From Pseudomonas alkylphenolica (GTDB lineage: Bacteria; Pseudomonadota; Gammaproteobacteria; Pseudomonadales; Pseudomonadaceae), in assembly GCF_016009175.1 (NCBI RefSeq), contig NZ_JADUCM010000001.1, positions 310,001-374,000 on the forward strand: DNA of 64,000 nucleotides, read 5' to 3'. This document shows positions 16,971 to 25,905 of this stretch, piece after piece. How positions within the stretch are numbered: position 1 is the first letter of the stretch; each line of letters begins with the position of its first letter. A model generated the notes under the pieces. That model ran no database searches. It was not told where the DNA came from and saw only the letters and a program-made list of their open reading frames with translations. The position numbers were made by a program, and so were the translations under genes.

Positions 16971-17942
16971 ATGAGCGCTTACCTGCATTGTCTTTCGCAT
17001 ACGCCGTTGATGGGCCATGTGGACCCGGCGCAGGCCGTTCTGGATGAAGTCGATGAGGTGATTGCAGCGGCGCGCCAGCGCATCGCCGCGTTCGATCCCG
17101 AGTTGGTGATCCTGTTCAGCCCTGACCATTACAACGGTTTTTTCTATGACGTGATGCCGTCGTTCTGCATCGGCATGGCCGCCCATGCCATAGGCGATTT
17201 CGGCACGCTGGCAGGGCCCTTGGCGGTGCCGCAGGCATTGGCCGAAAGTTGCGCGGCGGCTGTGCTGGAGGAGGGTGTCGACAGCGCGGTTTCGTACCGC
17301 ATGCAGCTCGACCACGGGGCCGCGCAACCGCTTGAACTGTTGCTCGGCGGCTTGCGTGAGGTGCCGGTGATTCCCGTGTTCATCAATGCCGTGGCCACGC
17401 CCTTGCCGAGTTTTACCCGGGCGCGTTTGTTGGGGGAGGCCATTGGCCGCTGGGCCGCTGCGCTGGGTAAGCGCGTGCTGTTCCTCGGCTCCGGCGGGCT
17501 TTCCCATCAACCGCCGGTACCGGAACTGGCCAAGGTCGAAGGGCTGATGGCCGACCGGCTCAAAGGCAGCGGTCGCTACCTGCCGGCAGACGAGCGTGAA
17601 GCGCGCACGCAACGGGTGATCCTTGCCGCGCAGCGCTTTGTCGAGGACCCGCAGACGCTGCATCCGCTCAACCCCGAGTGGGACGCGCATTTCCTGACGT
17701 TGCTTGAGCAAGGCCGCCTGAGCGCGCTGGACGCTGTCAGCAATGCCGAGCTGTCGGCGCTGGCGGGCAAGTCCACCCACGAAATCAAAACCTGGGTGGC
17801 CGCCTTCGCTGCCCTGGCCAGCTTTGGGCCGTATCAGGCCAGTGACCGCTATTACCGGCCGATCCCCGAATGGATCGCCGGTTACGGCTCGATAAGCGCC
17901 CACCCCGTTAGCCCGCTTGAGAATCCCCGGAGAGCCGTATGA
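16971..17942 (+). CDS. mhpB: 2,3-dihydroxyphenylpropionate 1,2-dioxygenase (extradiol, LigB/MhpB type)
   Basis: Extradiol ring-cleavage dioxygenase that opens 2,3-dihydroxyphenylpropionate (or its cinnamate analogue) to the yellow meta-cleavage product, using Fe(II). 323 aa against about 314 in E. coli MhpB. LigB-type iron and catalytic histidines are seen in LSHTPLMGH near residue 9, [10 protein letters not shown] near residue 48 and [11 protein letters not shown] near residue 122. First gene of mhpBCDFE, overlapping mhpC by four bases. Unlike in E. coli there is no mhpA hydroxylase and no mhpR regulator alongside; control is likely from the XylS-type promoter upstream. Confidence 0.92.
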   Translation: MSAYLHCLSHTPLMGHVDPAQAVLDEVDEVIAAARQRIAAFDPELVILFSPDHYNGFFYDVMPSFCIGMAAHAIGDFGTLAGPLAVPQALAESCAAAVLEEGVDSAVSYRMQLDHGAAQPLELLLGGLREVPVIPVFINAVATPLPSFTRARLLGEAIGRWAAALGKRVLFLGSGGLSHQPPVPELAKVEGLMADRLKGSGRYLPADEREARTQRVILAAQRFVEDPQTLHPLNPEWDAHFLTLLEQGRLSALDAVSNAELSALAGKSTHEIKTWVAAFAALASFGPYQASDRYYRPIPEWIAGYGSISAHPVSPLENPRRAV

Positions 17943-18796
17943 GCCAGTACAGCGAAAGCGCGACCAGCCGTTTTGCCCTGATCGAAGACCACGGCGTGCC
18001 CCTCAATATTCACTACCACGACTGTGGTGACGGCCAGGAGGTCGTGGTCATGCTGCACGGCTCCGGGCCGGGGGCCAGTGGCTGGTCGAACTTCAGCCGC
18101 AACGTCGAACCGTTGGTGGCGGCCGGTTACCGGGTGATCCTCATGGACTGCCCCGGCTGGAGCAAGAGCGACAGCATCGTCTGCGAAGAATCGCGCTCGG
18201 CGCTCAATGCCCGCGTACTCAATGGCTTGCTGACGCAACTGGGCATCACCCGCGCGCACTTGATCGGCAACTCCATGGGCGGCCACAGTGCGGTGGCGTT
18301 TGCCCTCGACTACCCGCACAGCGTTGGCCGCTTGGTGTTGATGGGCGGGGGTACCGGTGGCGTCAGTGCCTTCGTGCCAATGCCGACCGAGGGCATCAAG
18401 CTGCTGCAGAAGGTGTACCGCGAACCCACGCAAGACAACCTGCAGCAGATGATGGACATCTTTGTGTATGACAGCAAAGACCTCACCGCCGAGCTGATCT
18501 CAGGCCGCCTGGAGAACATCCTCCAGCGCCGTGACCACCTGGAGAACTTCTCCCGCAGCCTGTCGCTGCACCCGCGGCAGTTCCCGGATGTGTCGACACG
18601 CCTGGCTGAAATCAGCGCGCCCACCCTGGTGATCTGGGGTCGAAATGACCGCTTTGTGCCGATGGACACCGGCTTGCGTCTGGTCGCCGGTATCCCCAAC
18701 AGCGAACTGCATGTGTTCAACAACTGCGGCCATTGGGTGCAGTGGGAGCACGCCGAACGTTTCAACCGCCTGGTCGTGGATTTTCTTGCCCCTTAA
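17939..18796 (+). CDS. mhpC: Meta-cleavage product hydrolase MhpC (2-hydroxy-6-oxonona-2,4-dienedioate hydrolase)
   Basis: Alpha/beta hydrolase of 285 aa that splits the C-C bond of the meta-cleavage product to 2-hydroxypenta-2,4-dienoate and succinate (or fumarate). The catalytic triad is visible: Ser in [12 protein letters not shown], Asp in [10 protein letters not shown] and His in [15 protein letters not shown]; the oxyanion region is [15 protein letters not shown]. Length and motifs match E. coli MhpC closely. ATGA overlap with mhpB indicates translational coupling. Confidence 0.92.
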   Translation: MSQYSESATSRFALIEDHGVPLNIHYHDCGDGQEVVVMLHGSGPGASGWSNFSRNVEPLVAAGYRVILMDCPGWSKSDSIVCEESRSALNARVLNGLLTQLGITRAHLIGNSMGGHSAVAFALDYPHSVGRLVLMGGGTGGVSAFVPMPTEGIKLLQKVYREPTQDNLQQMMDIFVYDSKDLTAELISGRLENILQRRDHLENFSRSLSLHPRQFPDVSTRLAEISAPTLVIWGRNDRFVPMDTGLRLVAGIPNSELHVFNNCGHWVQWEHAERFNRLVVDFLAP

Positions 18797-18860
18797 GCAG
18801 GCGCCGAACAGCTGATTGCGTGGCTGCCCGAGCGGCTGCGCTGCGAACCCCGAGGTGACT

Positions 18861-19655
18861 ATGAGCGTGACCCAGCAAACTATTGAACAACTGGCCGCCG
18901 CCCTGCGCGCTGCCGAGCATAGCGGCGAGGCGATTGCGCCGTTGCGTGAACAGATTGGCGAAGACGCCGGCGAGGCGGCCTACGCGATTCAGCGCCTCAA
19001 CGTCGCCCACGCCGTTGCCGGCGGGCGCCGTGTGGTCGGGCGCAAGATCGGCCTGACCAACCCCAAGGTGCAGGCCCAGCTTGGTGTCGACCAGCCGGAC
19101 TTCGGCACCCTGTTTGCCGACATGTGCTATGGCGACAACGAAGTGGTGCCGTTCAACCGCGTGCTGCAGCCGAAGATCGAGGCGGAAATCGCCTTGATCC
19201 TCAACCAGGACCTGCCGCGCCCCGACACCACCTTTGCCGACCTGCTGAACGCCACCGGCTGGGTGTTGCCCGCGCTGGAGATCGTTGGTTCGCGCGTACA
19301 GAACTGGAACATCCGCTTTGTCGACACCGTGGCCGACAACGCCTCCAGCGGTTGCTTCGTGCTCGGTGGCCCCGCTGTGCCACTGGCCGGGGTCGACCTG
19401 CGCAATACCTTGATGCGCATGACCCGCAACGGCGAGCAGGTGTCCAGCGGCAGTGGTGCCGAATGCCTGGGCCACCCGCTCAATGCTGCGGTGTGGCTGG
19501 CGCGGACCATGGCGCAGCTGGGTGAGCCGCTGCGCGCCGGCGACATCGTCCTGACCGGCGCCCTGGGGCCGATGGTGGGGGTCAATGCCGGTGACCGTTT
19601 CGAGGCGCTGATCGAAGGCATCGGTCAGGTCGCCGTCAATTTTTCCGCCGAGTGA
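18861..19655 (+). CDS. mhpD: 2-keto-4-pentenoate hydratase MhpD
   Basis: Adds water to 2-hydroxypenta-2,4-dienoate to give 4-hydroxy-2-oxovalerate. 264 aa from ATG 18861 ([12 protein letters not shown]), preceded by the ribosome site gaggtg; an open extension upstream was not used. Characteristic hydratase motifs are [17 protein letters not shown], the metal-binding [10 protein letters not shown] and [13 protein letters not shown] segments, and the C-terminal [13 protein letters not shown]. It lies 64 bases after mhpC in the same orientation. Confidence 0.93.
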   Translation: MSVTQQTIEQLAAALRAAEHSGEAIAPLREQIGEDAGEAAYAIQRLNVAHAVAGGRRVVGRKIGLTNPKVQAQLGVDQPDFGTLFADMCYGDNEVVPFNRVLQPKIEAEIALILNQDLPRPDTTFADLLNATGWVLPALEIVGSRVQNWNIRFVDTVADNASSGCFVLGGPAVPLAGVDLRNTLMRMTRNGEQVSSGSGAECLGHPLNAAVWLARTMAQLGEPLRAGDIVLTGALGPMVGVNAGDRFEALIEGIGQVAVNFSAE

Positions 19656-19685
19656 TCGGCAGCTCAACCAAAAGAGCGCACCAGC

Positions 19686-20621
19686 ATGAAGAAACTCAAG
19701 GTTGCCATCATCGGCTCCGGCAACATCGGCACCGACCTGATGATCAAGATCCTGCGTAACGCGCAGCACCTGGAAATGTCGGCGATGGTGGGTATCGACC
19801 CGGCGTCCGATGGCCTGGCACGTGCTGCACGGATGGGCGTGGCCACGACCCACGAAGGCGTAGAAGGCCTGACCCGTCTGCCAGCGTTTGCTGACATCGA
19901 CTTCGTCTTCGATGCCACCAGCGCCGGCGCCCACGTTAAAAACGACGCGTTCCTGCGTTCGGTCAAACCGGGTATCCGCCTGATCGACCTGACCCCGGCA
20001 GCCATCGGCCCGTACTGTGTACCGGTGGTCAACCTGGAGCAGAACCTCGGCCAGCTGAACGTCAACATGGTCACCTGCGGCGGCCAGGCAACCATCCCGA
20101 TGGTGGCGGCGGTGTCGCGCGTGGCCAAGGTGCATTACGCCGAGATCATTGCCTCGATTGCGAGCAAATCGGCCGGTCCCGGTACCCGCGCCAACATCGA
20201 CGAATTCACCGAAACCACCAGCAAAGCCATCGAAGTGATCGGTGGCGCGGCCAAGGGCAAGGCGATCATCGTCATGAACCCGGCCGAGCCGCCGCTGATG
20301 ATGCGTGACACGGTATTTGTCCTCTCCGAAGCCGCCGATCAGACGCACATAGAAGCCTCCATCGAAGAAATGGCCGCCGCCGTGCAGGCCTATGTGCCGG
20401 GCTACCGCCTCAAGCAAAAGGTGCAGTTCGACGTGATCCCCGAGGATGCGCCGTTGAACATTCCCGGCCACGGCCGCTTCTCGGGCTTGAAGACCTCGGT
20501 GTTCCTCGAGGTCGAAGGCGCCGCCCACTACCTGCCAGCGTATGCCGGCAACCTCGACATCATGACCTCCGCTGCCTTGGCCACGGCCGAGCGCATGGCG
20601 CTGTCGATGCTCAACGGCTGA
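19686..20621 (+). CDS. mhpF: Acetaldehyde dehydrogenase, acylating (MhpF)
   Basis: Converts acetaldehyde, NAD and CoA to acetyl-CoA; forms a channelling complex with the aldolase encoded next. 311 aa, normal length. The N-terminal Rossmann motif is [12 protein letters not shown], the catalytic cysteine is Cys131 in [12 protein letters not shown], and the C-terminal dimerisation half includes [16 protein letters not shown]. Start ATG 19686, 30 bases after mhpD. Confidence 0.95.
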   Translation: MKKLKVAIIGSGNIGTDLMIKILRNAQHLEMSAMVGIDPASDGLARAARMGVATTHEGVEGLTRLPAFADIDFVFDATSAGAHVKNDAFLRSVKPGIRLIDLTPAAIGPYCVPVVNLEQNLGQLNVNMVTCGGQATIPMVAAVSRVAKVHYAEIIASIASKSAGPGTRANIDEFTETTSKAIEVIGGAAKGKAIIVMNPAEPPLMMRDTVFVLSEAADQTHIEASIEEMAAAVQAYVPGYRLKQKVQFDVIPEDAPLNIPGHGRFSGLKTSVFLEVEGAAHYLPAYAGNLDIMTSAALATAERMALSMLNG

Positions 20622-20631
20622 GGAGCTAACC

Positions 20632-21648
20632 ATGAACGGCAAGAAAATCTATATCTCCGACGTCACCCTGCGCGACGGCAGCCACGCCATTCGCCACCAG
20701 TACTCGCTCCAGAACGTGCAGGACATTGCCCGAGCGCTGGACAAGGCCCGGGTCGATTCGATCGAAGTCGCCCACGGCGACGGCCTGCAGGGCTCGAGCT
20801 TCAACTACGGCTTTGGCAAACACACCGACCTTGAGTACATCGAGGCCGTGGCCGACGTCACCGAGCATGCGCAGATCGCCACCTTGCTGCTGCCCGGCAT
20901 CGGCTCGGTGCATGACCTCAAGGCTGCCTACAACGCCGGTGCGCGGGTGGTACGCGTGGCCACGCACTGCACCGAAGCCGACGTGTCGAAGCAGCACATC
21001 GAATACGCCCGCGAGCTGGGCATGGACACCGTCGGTTTCCTGATGATGAGCCACATGATCCCGGCCGAGCAGTTGGCCGCCCAGGGCAAGCTGATGGAAA
21101 GCTACGGCGCGCAGTGCATCTATATGGCCGACTCTGGCGGTGCGATGAACATGCAGGACATCCGTGATCGCATGCGTGCGTTCAAGGCGGTGCTCACGCC
21201 GGAAACTCAATTGGGCATGCACGCGCACCACAACCTGTCGCTCGGTGTGGCCAACTCCATCGCCGCGGTGGAGGAGGGTTGCGACCGTATCGATGCAAGC
21301 CTCGCCGGGATGGGCGCCGGTGCCGGTAACGCGCCGCTGGAAGTGTTCATCGCCGCCGCCGAGCGCATGGGCTGGAACCACGGGACGGACCTGTACCGGC
21401 TGATGGATGCTGCTGATGATCTGGTGCGGCCGCTGCAGGACCGCCCCGTGCGGGTTGACCGTGAAACCCTGGCCCTGGGGTATGCCGGGGTGTATTCGAG
21501 CTTCCTGCGCCACGCCGAAGTGGCCGCCGCCAAGTACGGGCTGAAAACGCTCGATATCCTCGTCGAGCTGGGCAGACGGCGGATGGTTGGCGGTCAGGAA
21601 GACATGATCGTCGACGTCGCGCTTGATTTACTGCAACAACGAAACTGA
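20632..21648 (+). CDS. mhpE: 4-hydroxy-2-oxovalerate aldolase (MhpE)
   Basis: Mn-dependent class II aldolase splitting 4-hydroxy-2-oxovalerate into pyruvate and acetaldehyde. 338 aa. The active-site loop [16 protein letters not shown] at the N terminus and the metal-binding [14 protein letters not shown] are present, as is the DmpG communication domain at the C terminus ([17 protein letters not shown]). Last gene of the operon: a strong intrinsic terminator follows 16 bases after the stop. Confidence 0.95.
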   Translation: MNGKKIYISDVTLRDGSHAIRHQYSLQNVQDIARALDKARVDSIEVAHGDGLQGSSFNYGFGKHTDLEYIEAVADVTEHAQIATLLLPGIGSVHDLKAAYNAGARVVRVATHCTEADVSKQHIEYARELGMDTVGFLMMSHMIPAEQLAAQGKLMESYGAQCIYMADSGGAMNMQDIRDRMRAFKAVLTPETQLGMHAHHNLSLGVANSIAAVEEGCDRIDASLAGMGAGAGNAPLEVFIAAAERMGWNHGTDLYRLMDAADDLVRPLQDRPVRVDRETLALGYAGVYSSFLRHAEVAAAKYGLKTLDILVELGRRRMVGGQEDMIVDVALDLLQQRN

Positions 21649-21664
21649 TCCGACTCCACTTCTG

Positions 21665-21690
21665 CGCCGTGCTTGTCACGGCGTTTTTTT
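21665..21690 (+). terminator. Rho-independent terminator after mhpE
   Basis: Perfect 7-bp GC-rich stem cgccgtg / cacggcg with a five-base loop, followed immediately by seven T (21684-21690). It closes the mhpBCDFE unit. Confidence 0.9.
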
Positions 21691-21736
21691 ATTTGTGGTT
21701 CGCAGTCCATCGCGGCGGCCCGGCGTCCGGGTAAAC

Positions 21737-22231
21737 GTAGGCGCCAGGCTTGCCGGCGAACCAGGCACTGCGGTGTCCCTGATGCACCGCGTCATCGTTT
21801 TTCGCGGGCAAGCCACGCTCCTACAGGTGGTATCGACGTAGGAGCCAGGCTTGCCGGCGAACCGGGCACTGCGGTGCGCCTGATGCACCGCGTCATCGTT
21901 TTCGCGGGCAAGCCTCGCTCCTACAGGTGGTGTCGACGTAGGCGCCAGGCTTGCCGGCGAACCGGGCACTGCGGTGCGCCTGATGCACCGCGTCATCGTT
22001 TTTCGCGGGCAAGCCACGCTCCTACAGGTGGTGTCGACGTAGGAGCCAGGCTTGCCGGCGAACCGGGCACTGCGGTGTCCCTGATGCACCGCGTCATCGT
22101 TTTTCGCGGGCAAGCCACGCTCCTACAGGTGGTGTCGACGTAGGAGCCAGGCTTGCCGGCGAACCGGGCGCTGCGGTGCCCTTGATGCACCGCGTCATCG
22201 TTTTTCGCGGGCAAGCCACGCGCCTACAGGT
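21737..22231. repeat. Tandem array of about five 101-bp units built from family-2 REP palindromes
   Basis: Units start at 21737, 21838, 21938, 22039 and 22140 (lengths 101, 100, 101, 101 and a final shortened copy of about 91). Each unit is itself an imperfect inverted repeat: gtaggMgccaggcttgccgg at the left, ttcgcgggcaagccacgctc and ctac at the right, separated by a conserved 45-base centre (ccgggcactgcggtg...gatgcaccgcgtcatcg). Copies differ at only a few positions. The remainder of this 731-base gap between mhpE and 22380 holds the mhpE terminator and the promoter at 22279; no gene is present. Confidence 0.95.
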
Positions 22232-22278
22232 TGGGGGCATCGAAGACCTGTAGGCGCAATTGACCGCCGTCATTAACT

Positions 22279-22340
22279 TGCACTGGGGGGATAAGGCGAG
22301 CAGTACGCGGATAGTCCCTGAGAACGCCGAGACCTAATGT
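22279..22340 (+). promoter_or_regulatory. XylS/OxoS-type promoter of the YCF48-MMPL-DUF1302-DUF1329 operon
   Basis: First half-site TGCA-CTGGGG-GGATA at 22279-22293; second half-site AGCA-GTACGC-GGATA at 22299-22313, the best tandem of the four sites; -10-like taatgt at 22335-22340. Spacings agree with the sites at 16842, 32117 and 35920. Confidence 0.75.
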
Positions 22341-22379
22341 GACTGTGCCTTCGCCATCAGACTTCCAGTGGCGATTAAC

Positions 22380-23435
22380 ATGCGGACCCGTCTCATGTCG
22401 AACCTCGTTACTAGCGATCTCAGCCTTCCCAAGGCATCAGCCCTGCGGCCCGGTACGCGGCTCATGAAACTCACCATGGCGGTCTTGCCGTGGGTGATCA
22501 TCGCCTCGCTGCTGTGGGCCGGCCTGTTCATTCGCCCCCAACCGGTGGGCAGCACCATCGAACCCGCCGCGCTGGAGAACCGCGACCAGTTCTACGGCCT
22601 GGCGCGCTTGCCCGGCGGCGAGCTGCTGGCCAGCGGCAGCTACGGCAAGGTGCTGCTGATCGGCACCGATGGCGCCGTCAGCCGCCTGCCAACCCCGACC
22701 CGCAACACCCTGCAGGACATCGCCGCCTGGGACGCCAGCCACCTCGTGGCCGTGGGCAACGACGGGGTGATCCTGCGCAGCACCGACGGCGGCAAAAGCT
22801 GGGCACAGGTCCAGGACGTGCCGCGCTCAGCCGTGGCCAACAAGCTCAACCGCGTGCGCGTGGCGGCCGGTGGCCTGGCCATCGCCACCGGTGAAATGGG
22901 CGCACTGCTGATCAGCCACGACTTCGCACAAAGCTGGCAACGCCTGCGCGAAGAGGAAGACGTGGCCTGGAACGACGTTGCAATTCTCGACGGTGGCCGC
23001 CTGGTGCTGGTCGGGGAGTTCGGGCGGGTGATGCTCGGCAACGTCAATGGCCAGGACTGGCAAGAGGTCAGCGCCGGGGTGGATGCCTCGCTGATGGCAC
23101 TGAATTTCCGTGACGGGCAAAACGGCGTTGCCGTGGGCCTGGAAGGTGCGGTGCTGCAAACCCGCGACGGCGGCATGAGCTGGCAGGTGGTGGACGTGGG
23201 CTTGCACGAGCACCTGTTCGACGTGGCCTGGTTGCCCGCACAGCAGCACTGGTTTGTCACCGGCGCCCTGGGGCGCTGGGCCAGCGGCGATGGCAGCGAG
23301 TGGCACAACGGCATTCTCGATGAGCGCGACCTGTCCTGGCATGTGCGCGCCTTGCCGGTGGACGGCGGCCTCTGGCTGGCGGGCGCCGACCTCGGCCAAT
23401 GGGATGGCCGGCGCTGGTCCCGGTTGCAGCCTTGA
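22380..23435 (+). CDS. YCF48/BNR-like beta-propeller protein with N-terminal membrane anchor
   Basis: About 351 aa. An N-terminal hydrophobic segment (LTMAVLPWVIIASLLWAGLFI) anchors the protein or serves as signal; the rest is a repeat protein with Asp-box-like units such as ILRSTDGGKSWAQV, LLISHDFAQSWQRL and VLQTRDGGMSWQVV, which indicates a beta-propeller of the YCF48/sortilin type in the periplasm. Start uncertain: ATG 22380 is used, GTG 22368, ATG 22395 and ATG 22464 are alternatives; none has a strong ribosome site. It is first in an operon with an MMPL transporter, DUF1302 and DUF1329 proteins, a set that recurs in Pseudomonas near catabolic genes. Confidence 0.75.
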   Translation: MRTRLMSNLVTSDLSLPKASALRPGTRLMKLTMAVLPWVIIASLLWAGLFIRPQPVGSTIEPAALENRDQFYGLARLPGGELLASGSYGKVLLIGTDGAVSRLPTPTRNTLQDIAAWDASHLVAVGNDGVILRSTDGGKSWAQVQDVPRSAVANKLNRVRVAAGGLAIATGEMGALLISHDFAQSWQRLREEEDVAWNDVAILDGGRLVLVGEFGRVMLGNVNGQDWQEVSAGVDASLMALNFRDGQNGVAVGLEGAVLQTRDGGMSWQVVDVGLHEHLFDVAWLPAQQHWFVTGALGRWASGDGSEWHNGILDERDLSWHVRALPVDGGLWLAGADLGQWDGRRWSRLQP

Positions 23436-23469
23436 ACCTCCTGTTGCTTAACCCGAGCGAGACACTTTC

Positions 23470-25845
23470 ATGATCGAACGAATAGCTGAATTCTGCATTC
23501 GCCGCCGCGCCTGGGTGGCCGGTTGCCTGCTGATGCTGACGTTGGTGCTGGGCTGGTTTGCCCTGCATATCGAGGTGCGCACTGTCTTCGAAGACATGCT
23601 GCCGTCCCGTCACGAGTACGTGAAGACCCACGAAAAATTCAAGGACACCTTCGGCGGCTCGAACATGGTCACCATCATGTTCGAGGTGGACCAGGGCGAC
23701 ATCTTCCAGACCCAGGTACTGGAAAAAGTCCGCGAAGTGACCCTGGGCTTGCGTGAAGTGTCGGCGGTCAACCCGTACCAGATCACCTCGCTGGCCTCCA
23801 AGAAACTCAAGGAAGTGCGCGCATCCACGGCCGGCATCGTCAGCCTGCCGCTGATGTGGCCCGACCTGCCGCAAAGCGCCGAGGCCATGGCCGAGCTCAA
23901 GCAGGCCGTGCTGCGCAACCCGCTGGTGTATGGCCCGTATGTTTCCAAAGACCTGCAAGCCACGCTGATCACCGTCGACTTCATCGACGATCAGGTCGAT
24001 TACAGCAAGGTCTTCCAGGAAATCCGCAGCCTGATCAACCGTGTCGATGACGGCCAGGTGCACATCCGCGTGGTCGGCGACCCGATCCTGTATGGCTGGG
24101 TAGGGCACTACCTGCCGGAAACCTTCCAGTTGGTCGGCGCGGCGCTGCTGGTCACCCTGGTGATGCTGTTCGTATTGCTGCGCACCTGGCGCGGGGTGCT
24201 GTTGCCACTGCTGGCCGGGGCGGTCAGTGCCTCCTGGGCGCTGGGCATCTGTCATTTGCTCAACATCAGTTTCGAGCCGCTGGTGATTGTGGTGGCAATG
24301 CTGATCACCTCGCGCGCCGTGTCGCACTCGGTGCAGATCGTCAACCGCTTCGACGATGAGCTGGAGCTGCTGCCGGCCAATGCCGACACTGCCAGGATCG
24401 CTGCGCGGGTGGCCCTGTCGGACCTGTTCCGCCCGGGCATGCTCGGGGTGATTGCCGATGCTGCGTGCATGGCCGTGGTGGCGCTGAGCCCGATTCCGAT
24501 GCTGCAAAAGCTCACGGTGCTGGCGTGCGTGTGGGTGCTGACGCTGACCATCAGCGCGGTGATCCTGACTCCGGTGATGCTGTCGTTCATCCGCAAGCCG
24601 CATGGCATGGTGCACCCGATCAACTGCATTCCGCTGCTGAGCAAGGTGCTCGACCTCGCCACCCGCGTGTGCCTGTCCCGTGCGCGCTTTGTAGTGCTGG
24701 GCGTGAGCTTTGTAGCGGTGGTGTGCGCCGGGCTGTTCTCGCTCAACCTGAAGATCGGTGATGCCAACCCGGGTTCGCCGATCCTCTGGCCGCGCGCCGA
24801 TTACAACGTCGACTCCGCCGCGATCAATGCCCGTTTCGAAGGCGTCGACCGCATGTTCGTGGTCCTCGGTGAAGACGGCAACACCGGCTTGATCAAGAGC
24901 AACGAAGCCCTGCAGGCGATGAACAGCTTCCAGCGCTTTATCGAAGCGCAGCCGCAGGTGGGTGGCTCGGTGTCGCTGGCCGATGTGCTGCCGCAGATCA
25001 ACCTCAGCCTGCGCGAAGGCAACCCGCGCTACCTGGAACTCGGTGATACCAGCGCCATTAACGGCAGCCTCGCGGCCATGCTCGATTCGGTGTCGGAGCC
25101 CGGCGACATGTCGCGCTTTGCCGATGACCAGTACGCCAACGGCGCGGTCACTTTGATGTTCCGCGACCGCCAGGGCGAAACCATTCGTACTGCCGTGGCA
25201 CGCATCAAGGAATTCATTGCCCAGCACCCGCTGGCCCAGGGCGAATGGCACCTGGCCGGCGGCCTGATCGGGGTGATGGCGGCGGTCAACGAAATCATCC
25301 TGGCCAGCCAGATCGAGGCGATTGCCCTGGCATTGCTGGTGCTGGCGCTGATCTGCACGGCGGTGTACCGCTCCTCGATCGCCGGCATGGTGTTCATGGT
25401 GCCGGTGATCATCTCCAACATGATGACCTTCGCCTTCATGACCTGGCAGGGCATCGGCATGAACATCAACACCGTGCCGGTGGCCGCCCTGGGGATTGGC
25501 CTGGGGGTGGATTACGCCTTCTACATCGCCGACCGCATCAAGGAAGAAATCGCCATCGGCAAGAGCGCCGAGGAGGCCGTGCGCATCGCCCTGCACTCGG
25601 CCGGCATGGGCGTGATCGTGACCGCCAGCGTACTGATCCTGGCCACCTTGTTGTGGTGGGCCTCGTCGCTGCGCTTCCAGGCCGAAATGGGCTTGCTGAT
25701 GGCGATCTGGCTGACGGTTTCGGCGTTCAGCGCACTGTTTGTAATGCCGGCGCTGATCTACGTGTTCCGCCCTCGCTTCATCTTCGGCGAGCCGCAGCAG
25801 GGCAGGGCGACGCACCTGCCCGGCACCTCACATCAGTTGGCTTGA
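23470..25845 (+). CDS. MMPL/RND-superfamily transporter
   Basis: 791 aa inner-membrane protein with the RND duplication: one N-terminal TM (residues about 16-36), a periplasmic domain, a block of five TMs (about 215-375), a second single TM (about 405-430), a second periplasmic domain and a final five-TM block (about 615-765). Sequences such as GAVSASWALGICHLLNISFEPL and VAALGIGLGVDYAFYIADRIKEE correspond to the TM4-type motifs that carry the proton-relay Asp in MMPL proteins. Substrates of this branch are hydrophobic (lipids, hopanoids, aromatic compounds). The gene follows the propeller gene by 34 bases. Role here is inferred: export or trafficking of a hydrophobic compound linked to the heteroaromatic pathway. 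Confidence 0.85.
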   Translation: MIERIAEFCIRRRAWVAGCLLMLTLVLGWFALHIEVRTVFEDMLPSRHEYVKTHEKFKDTFGGSNMVTIMFEVDQGDIFQTQVLEKVREVTLGLREVSAVNPYQITSLASKKLKEVRASTAGIVSLPLMWPDLPQSAEAMAELKQAVLRNPLVYGPYVSKDLQATLITVDFIDDQVDYSKVFQEIRSLINRVDDGQVHIRVVGDPILYGWVGHYLPETFQLVGAALLVTLVMLFVLLRTWRGVLLPLLAGAVSASWALGICHLLNISFEPLVIVVAMLITSRAVSHSVQIVNRFDDELELLPANADTARIAARVALSDLFRPGMLGVIADAACMAVVALSPIPMLQKLTVLACVWVLTLTISAVILTPVMLSFIRKPHGMVHPINCIPLLSKVLDLATRVCLSRARFVVLGVSFVAVVCAGLFSLNLKIGDANPGSPILWPRADYNVDSAAINARFEGVDRMFVVLGEDGNTGLIKSNEALQAMNSFQRFIEAQPQVGGSVSLADVLPQINLSLREGNPRYLELGDTSAINGSLAAMLDSVSEPGDMSRFADDQYANGAVTLMFRDRQGETIRTAVARIKEFIAQHPLAQGEWHLAGGLIGVMAAVNEIILASQIEAIALALLVLALICTAVYRSSIAGMVFMVPVIISNMMTFAFMTWQGIGMNINTVPVAALGIGLGVDYAFYIADRIKEEIAIGKSAEEAVRIALHSAGMGVIVTASVLILATLLWWASSLRFQAEMGLLMAIWLTVSAFSALFVMPALIYVFRPRFIFGEPQQGRATHLPGTSHQLA

Positions 25846-25905
25846 GACGACATAACAACAACAGCAATCGATCAATCGCTGCCGCGACTTACTGGGGAGA
25901 ACAGC

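Noticed and set aside
21737..22231. Possible CRISPR array
   Set aside because: Repeat units are 101 bases with internal palindromes and no unique spacers; no cas genes are present. The units are REP-type elements.
23257..25815. Very long open frame on the minus strand opposite the MMPL gene (and similar ones at 1304-3481, 40353-42404 and 37264-39576)
   Set aside because: They mirror strongly coding plus-strand genes in a GC-rich genome, have His/Arg/Gln-rich low-complexity translations and match no family.
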